This document shows positions 57,901 through 64,000 of a DNA stretch of 64,000 nucleotides, piece after piece. A program made the translations under genes and the position numbers. Numbering within the stretch: position 1 is the first letter of the stretch; each line of letters opens with the position of its first letter. A model generated the notes under the pieces. It did not search any database. It was not told where the DNA came from and saw only the letters and a list, made by a program, of their open reading frames with translations. Origin of the DNA: Brachypodius melanocephalos (lineage: Eukaryota; Chordata; Aves; Passeriformes; Pycnonotidae); assembly GCA_013398615.1 (NCBI GenBank), contig VZSR01002395.1, forward strand, positions 10,252 through 74,251, given 5' to 3'.

Positions 57901-59429
57901 GCTGAAAATGCGAGCTGAGGACTGGGTCAGTAAGATTAAATAGTAATTGAGGTTTAATTGCATTAACAAATTATATACTGTTTGTTAAGAGTATAAAAAG
58001 TAGATAATGTAAATGCCAGCAGACATTCTTTTTGCAAAAATAATGAACTTTAAAAACGTGCTTTACAGACTCTGAGTTAAAATAGTTCTGTCTGGAATGT
58101 AGCCTCTTCTGGAGTACATAAAGGAGAGTTGAGTTAGGTTTCTACTTTTTTTCAGAAATCTAAAAAAGAAATTGTTATGTGCAAAGCATCCTGTTATTTT
58201 TACAGCAACAGAGGACTGTTAGATTTTACAATCTCAGAAGTTTCTACATTGGCCTGTATTTTGCCCTGCTGTTTGTCACCCCTTTCCTAGAGGGTAGTGA
58301 TTAGCTTTGACTCAAACCACAGAATGCTGGGATGCATTTGAGGAACATGATGAAACTCACTGTGAACGATGCAGAAGAAACTGCATTGTACTAAATCATG
58401 CAGCTGCCTTGACCTGCGTCACCTTTTGGAGAAGTAGTGGTTGTTTTCTGTCTTTTGTCTCATGTCTTTGTCATTAATTAGAAAGGGTTTACATGCTCAG
58501 GGACTTAATTTCCTTAAGATATATGGAACCTTTGAATGTTTTCAGCCAGCAATGTAATTACCTTGAGCTTTCTGCTTAATCCACTTGTGGGTTTTAAATA
58601 GGTATAATATTTTAAGCAAATTTTTCACAAAGCAGACTCACATGCATGTGAAATTATCCTCATCTACAGCCAAGTTCGATTTGAACTGGAATGTTCTCTG
58701 AGTGTGATAACAGCATTCTGTACTCTTTGGAATTTAGGGTAGTTTTAGGGAGAGAGAGACTGAGAGCTTTGATGATTCTTTTTCTGTATCCATTCTGAGG
58801 TGAAATCCTCTCTAAGTACAGATATCCATTTGTGTTGTTTACTTTGCCACAGTCAGCCTTTGCTCAGTCATTACCAGGCTGGGTTTTCATCAGCTCCTGG
58901 ATAAATTTAGCTTCTTTTCTGCTAGCTCCTTAGTTACTCCAATGCCATTTTCAGGGCTGCATAAGGCACTCTCCATTTTCTAGACATGCATTTTGTGAAA
59001 CATTACTTTTGCTCCTGTTGCCTTTTTTCATTTTTCCTTAACCAGATTTTAGTCAGCAGTTAAATGTGGATGCACTCAAGACATGTTATGAGTGCTCAAG
59101 ATGCAAGACAAAAACATTACCAGGTAATTAGTGTTTGACACTTAATTGCTGCCCTTTTTGGCATGTCATGTTCACAGCCACTAGAAAAATGTGGTGGTGG
59201 TAAATCTTCCATGTTTTTGTTATTTCATAGTTCCTTAGTTCTTGCTGAGGGTGGGCTGGTATGTTCATGGGCAATAGGTCTGTAAATGGGTACTAAAAGA
59301 CAGTTGTTTTGGGCTTATCTAACATGATCAAGGAGACAGTGCAAAGAAGGGAAATCACAATGACCAAAGAGGTGAAACTACAATTAGAGGATCACTTGAT
59401 ACAAGCAATAAGAGAGCAGTTAGAATAGA
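48955..59429. other. Intergenic sequence upstream of RGS2
   Basis: No exon of RGS13, RGS1 or another RGS gene was recognised on the minus strand, where they would be expected from vertebrate gene order. Open frames up to 134 codons lack domains. The first 400 bases are moderately rich in CpG and may belong to the extended RGS2 regulatory region. A T-rich tract lies at 57,470-57,492. Confidence 0.55.
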
Positions 59430-59625
59430 AGCAAGCCTGTCTTCAACCAGCAGGTAGTGACCACCTGGAACTTGTTTCCATGGGAGGCTGTGGGGGTGGG
59501 CCAGTCCCTGGGTTTAAGTAAATTCATGGACAACAGATCCACAAAGAGATGCTGAAAAGGATGGTGATGCTCCAAAATCCCTGTTGTAATAGCTGTGAAT
59601 GCAGAACCACTGTGAGGGGAACAGA
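59430..59625 (+). mobile_element. Old CR1/L3-like LINE remnant
   Basis: The stretch reads like the 3' part of the older reptile-type CR1 families: a GGAACTTGTTTCCATGGGAGG block followed by TAAATTCATGGA and GATCCA. Similarity is by memory of the family and is partial, so the boundaries are rough. Confidence 0.4.
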
Positions 59626-62600
59626 GCAAGAAAACAGTTGAATTTTTGTCCTTTCCCTATCTGCTTACTTCACCACCACTGGAGACTGATTGCAGGGCTA
59701 GAGGAGGCAGTGCTCTGCCCCACTGTGGCATTTTCTGTGCCCTTATAAGTTTTATTTATTACTCAGAGCACCACAATATTAGGGCTTAAAGCATTTACTT
59801 CTGAAAACTCTACAAGTAAGGACCTTGTATGTGTGCAAGATTTTGCTAGGCTCAGACCCTATACTTTATTTGGTTAAATAGGACCATGAACATTCACACA
59901 GCTAAATAAATAGTCATGTCCAGTTAGTCCTGGCAGCTGAGCCAAAAGAGAGGTTTTAAGTGCCAAGGACTTAGAACATCTCTTTCTAATTTTACCCTGG
60001 CTCAAAGTATGTTTAGAAGATGAGGTATAGATAAAATCAGATAAGCAAAATTATTTAGTATCCTGTCACTTGTAAAATGTTTATCAGTTAAAAATAAAAG
60101 AGGTGAGAAAAATAAGTTAAGCTTTTACAAGAAACAAAAACACATCTAATGGCTGGGTTAGGAACCTGTGTTTAATAAGCAGCAGGGGATGATTACAAAC
60201 AGTCCACAGCAGCTGCTGACAGACATCCTGTTTTTGGCAGCTTGTGCATAGCTCACCAAGAGATGCTTACCTGCAGAGGTAGCAAATCTCCATGTGTTGT
60301 CTTACTTGGAACTAATTAACTGGAAGATGGGTAGAAAAACATAAATGACTCAGCTGGGTACTGCAGCTGTTTGGAGATGTTCCAGCTGATTGGTTTTCTG
60401 CTAGAAAAAGCTGATTTTTTCAAAGGATAACATCTCGCTAGGATATGTAATCAGTAAGAATGTCTTTTGTGCTCTGCCCAGACTATTCCCCAGCTTTGCC
60501 AGGGTCTCTGGCAGTCACCAAGCAGGTGGTACAGAGGTGAGCTCTTCCCATCTTCCTCTGCTGGATTTGCAGTGGCTCCTGGCTGGTCTTGCAGCTATAT
60601 CTGTCCTTCCAGCCACGTCAGATGACTCTGTTGGCTGTCCAAGTCTACTATTACAGACGATATTTTTTTCATATGTTTGAAATATTTTGCAGATGGCATA
60701 GAAAATCTTCCAGGCAGCTGCATTAATATACAAAGAGCCTGGAGGCAACAGAAGCCCTTGGAGAAAATACAGCAGATGCTTTTTTTCCTCCTGCAAGAAA
60801 AATGTCAGTAGGTTCTTGTTTATTGATTTGGACACCAAGAGGGATTTTCAATATTTTTCTGAAATATTGCCAACTGACATTGGATTCTTCCTGCCCTTAG
60901 CAGTGCACTAATACCTAATGGCATATGCTAAGCTTCACCTGTATTTTGTTTATGAAACAGGACCTGTGGGACAGAGAAAGCTGAGGAAGGTGCCTATGCA
61001 AAAAATCTATTAGTGGGCTTCACCGCTTATGGCATACATTGAATCTAATGGTTCATGCTACTTGTGGGAAGACAGGCAAAAAAAGAGAAGAGAAAAAGCC
61101 TTGGCAAGCATCTGAGAAGAGGAAAATCACTACCATGGCACCTCAGGAGGGAAGGAGGTGATGCTCTGAGGGCAAATGGGGACCTGCCAGGAAGGCAGCT
61201 TGCAACACCAGTTGGCTGCATTTCCCCTTTGCCAAGTCTGTTTATCTCTTTCAATATCTCATTTTTTATCAAACACTCCTTATAAAAAATCACGGGATCA
61301 TGCCTAAAGGCACATCATAAGTTTGGATGATTTTGAGTGTTTTCCTCAACCTAAACTGTCACTTTAGCTGAGTGTTTTATTGCTTTTACAACCATGAGTA
61401 TTGCTGGAATCACAAGGCAGGAACAAACAAACGTGTTCCTCTCCACTAGGAAACAGTTCCTTATTTCAGTTATAATATTTGTAACTTTTTTGGCTCCGAA
61501 GTGTACGGGTTCTCCCTCAGAGAGATTTATTTTGTGCTTGGTAATTTATACCTTTGTGTCTTGGATGTCAAAACTTTGCAATGAAAATGTTGAGCTCAGC
61601 AAGTCATATTCCAGGAAAAAGATTGGAAGAAATGCCAGCCATGGACTTGTCCTTCCTGGAAGGCAAGGCAAGATTTTACCTCAAGGAAAAACAAAGAAGT
61701 TTATGTTTGTTTATTTATCACAGTGTAAGAACTAATTTATCCTGAGGGCGGGAAGTTTGGATTCATCTTTTTCTTTTCCATGTGAAAACTACTGTACTAA
61801 TAAGGAAGGAAGGAAGAAGAAAAATGGGGCAATTGCTTGACAATTAATTCTTGCAAAAGAGAAAAAAAAATGTTTACAGAACCATGTTTATACTATGGGA
61901 TGGAACAAGCATGAGTGACTTGAAACATGAGCCATTTCAGCCTCCATAACTCCCAGATGTTCCTGCTAGAAGAGGCCAGCTGTCCCTCAGCCTTACTCCT
62001 TGTGCATCTGAAAAAGGAATGTTGAGGGGTGGGCTTTCACCTGACACCTAAACATGAAATGGAGATTTGCTTCTGCAGGGCACGGTCCTGCGGCTCTGGG
62101 TCTGACCCTAATGTAGCCTCTGGGTGTGATCCAGATGGCTGCTTGTATGAAGATATCTAAGTCAGTAAATGAAGAGTGACATTTTAAGTAGGAGAGATGA
62201 CGAGTTGCCTGAAGTTTAGGCTGAAATCTTCTAGAAGTTTTTAGTAACAGACTGTGCTTCCTTTACATCGTGGACAATGCACATTGGAGAGGTGATTTGT
62301 GGATTTTAAAGCAAAGGTATTTGTGATTTACTGTGTGAATATTGAACTAGGAGTTGTGATTTGATGATCCTATAAGACGTTTGTACAGAGAAAGATGAGA
62401 AGAAGCCCTCTGCAAGTGAAGAAGTGAGGGAGTGTCTCTGCTCTCTGGGATAAAGGACTTTTTGCCTTTGACGTTCTTTGATTTTTGCTTTTATCTTCCA
62501 GGTACCACGCTAATCCGCAGGTCCATGACCCGTATGCATGGTCAAGAGAAAGGCCACATGAGTATGGGAGGTTACACAATTGCAGAATGTCCTGGGTGGG

Positions 62601-64000
62601 CTGATATTGTGTGAAGTTACTAAAAAATAATAGAGGAGACTTCTCTCTCTCAAAGACTGAATGAGTGACTATTTTACAAGCGGTACTGACCTAGAGTTTT
62701 TAAGTTTTGCCTCTTCACATTGCCTGTAGAGACTGAACAATCTTGTAAAGAAAAGAGGGGTTTTGAAAGTTCTCATCTGTTTTGGGTTTTTTTTCCTTTC
62801 TTCTTCTTTTAATGTGTTTGTTAATAATCTATCTGTTTTGCTTTTAAGTTGAGCCTGTTTTGCCTTTTCCTCTCAAAAGTCCTATCTCACATTTAAGTAA
62901 ACAAGTTCAGCCAGTGTGAAACCATCACACTACTCCAGTGCCAAACTGGTGTTCTTGTCCCTTTCCTAATCACTGGATCTGACCTGAGAGGAATAATGGG
63001 AAGATGGTTCAGGGTAAAGTTCCTGTCAGTGAATCTTTATGTCCTGCACTGCCTTTTCTGGATGACATTACACCCTAAGAAATGTGGAGATTACTCCTGT
63101 ACAAATTCCTTGCCTGGAGTTTGGGACACTTACAAATGATATTCTGAGGGGCAGACATTTAGAAGGAAAAATAGGTATTTTGTTGATCAAGTGACTTCCC
63201 CTTTTTGGTGATAATCAATGCAATAAGAATTAAGCCAGTTTTCAGAAGTTTGTGTTGTAACAATGAAAAACAGGGTTGGGTTGAAAGATGGGAGGTGGTC
63301 CCATGGCACAGTGTTTAGTCTGCATCTGGAATCATGACTCTTCCCTTTGTTTTCCTTGGGACTCTAATTATTAAAAGAAAAAAAAGTCCAACACAGCAGC
63401 TAAATTAAGAAAAACATTTCAAAAAACTTCCCTGCCCTGTGAAACATTTCCTTTTAACTCTGAACTGATGGACACTGGAAAAGCCAGTTATTATTTCTTT
63501 CCTTTACAAGCAGAAAACACCAGCTTTTCCATATTTTTGATCACCAGATTTCACCATGGATACAGATGACATCAAGTACTCTTTTTTCTTTTCACTATGT
63601 GCACCATTAAAATACACTTGGCACAGCTCAGAGAACTTTAGAGATGGCCAGGTTTTAACCTTCAAATAAAAATATGCCTGTGTTTCTGATTTATTTGTCC
63701 TATTTATTGACTTTTTTCCCCCAAGAAAATAAACTAGCTCTTGGGAATAAAGCAACACATGTGAAGTGCTGTGGCAGTAATCCCAGTGCAGTGCAGCCTA
63801 TACAGATGTTCCAAGAGCAGCTGTCAGCCTCAGCTGGGGCTGAGCAGAGGGCTCAGCACAGACAGGTGACAGCACTGCTTAGATGGATCCTGGCTGGCCA
63901 GCAAAGCTGCCAGAGCAGGTGGTGGTGGTGACCTAAGCTGCATTTTATTGAGAGATGGAGCTGGGGACAGGGGCTGTAAATATTATTGAAGGACTTGGCA
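59626..64000. other. Intergenic sequence to the window end
   Basis: No gene, RNA gene or clear repeat seen, apart from a short AAGG run near 61,802-61,816. Open frames are at most 113 codons and have no recognisable features. Confidence 0.55.

Overview
The window is vertebrate nuclear DNA, almost certainly from a bird and probably a songbird. It contains one intron-bearing protein-coding gene, a CR1 LINE 3' end in the form typical of birds, a long terminal repeat of a type I recall from passerine genomes, G/T-rich minisatellites and long AT-rich intergenic DNA. No bacterial, phage or organellar features are present, and one 10-N assembly gap is visible.

The only gene supported with confidence is RGS2 on the minus strand. 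Its five coding exons lie between 46,528 and 48,672. Joined at consensus splice sites they give 211 codons, the length of human RGS2, with the Gq-selectivity residues Cys106, Asn184 and Glu191 intact. A CpG-island promoter lies at about 48.54-48.80 kb and a single poly(A) signal at 45,775-45,780. The flanking sequence shows no second RGS gene, although in other vertebrates this cluster also holds RGS13, RGS1, RGS18 and RGS21.

Layout. 1-0.56 kb: a pentanucleotide microsatellite and GC-rich sequence. 0.56-1.76 kb: decayed endogenous-retrovirus material with a reverse-transcriptase fragment and an LTR-like promoter. 1.76-4.56 kb: a tandem array of about 187-bp monomers, split by a 1.15-kb LTR-like insertion that itself holds a 276-bp tandem duplication. 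4.59-5.54 kb: a G-rich minisatellite. 5.79-6.24 kb: an orphan CpG island with a good minus-strand splice donor. 6.34-6.59 kb: a diverged 43-bp tandem repeat. 6.6-44.6 kb: mostly AT-rich unique-looking DNA with a solo-LTR-like element (18.08-19.04 kb), simple repeats and the gap. 44.67-44.98 kb: a CR1 fragment. 45.76-48.71 kb: RGS2. 48.9-64 kb: intergenic DNA that starts with a cluster of CREB-type half-sites and includes an old CR1-like remnant near 59.5 kb.

Because there is one gene, there is no operon-like cooperation to describe. The most interesting material is the nested repeat architecture in the first 6.6 kb, the orphan CpG island beside it, and the regulatory sequence around the RGS2 promoter. 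I found no convincing new protein system.
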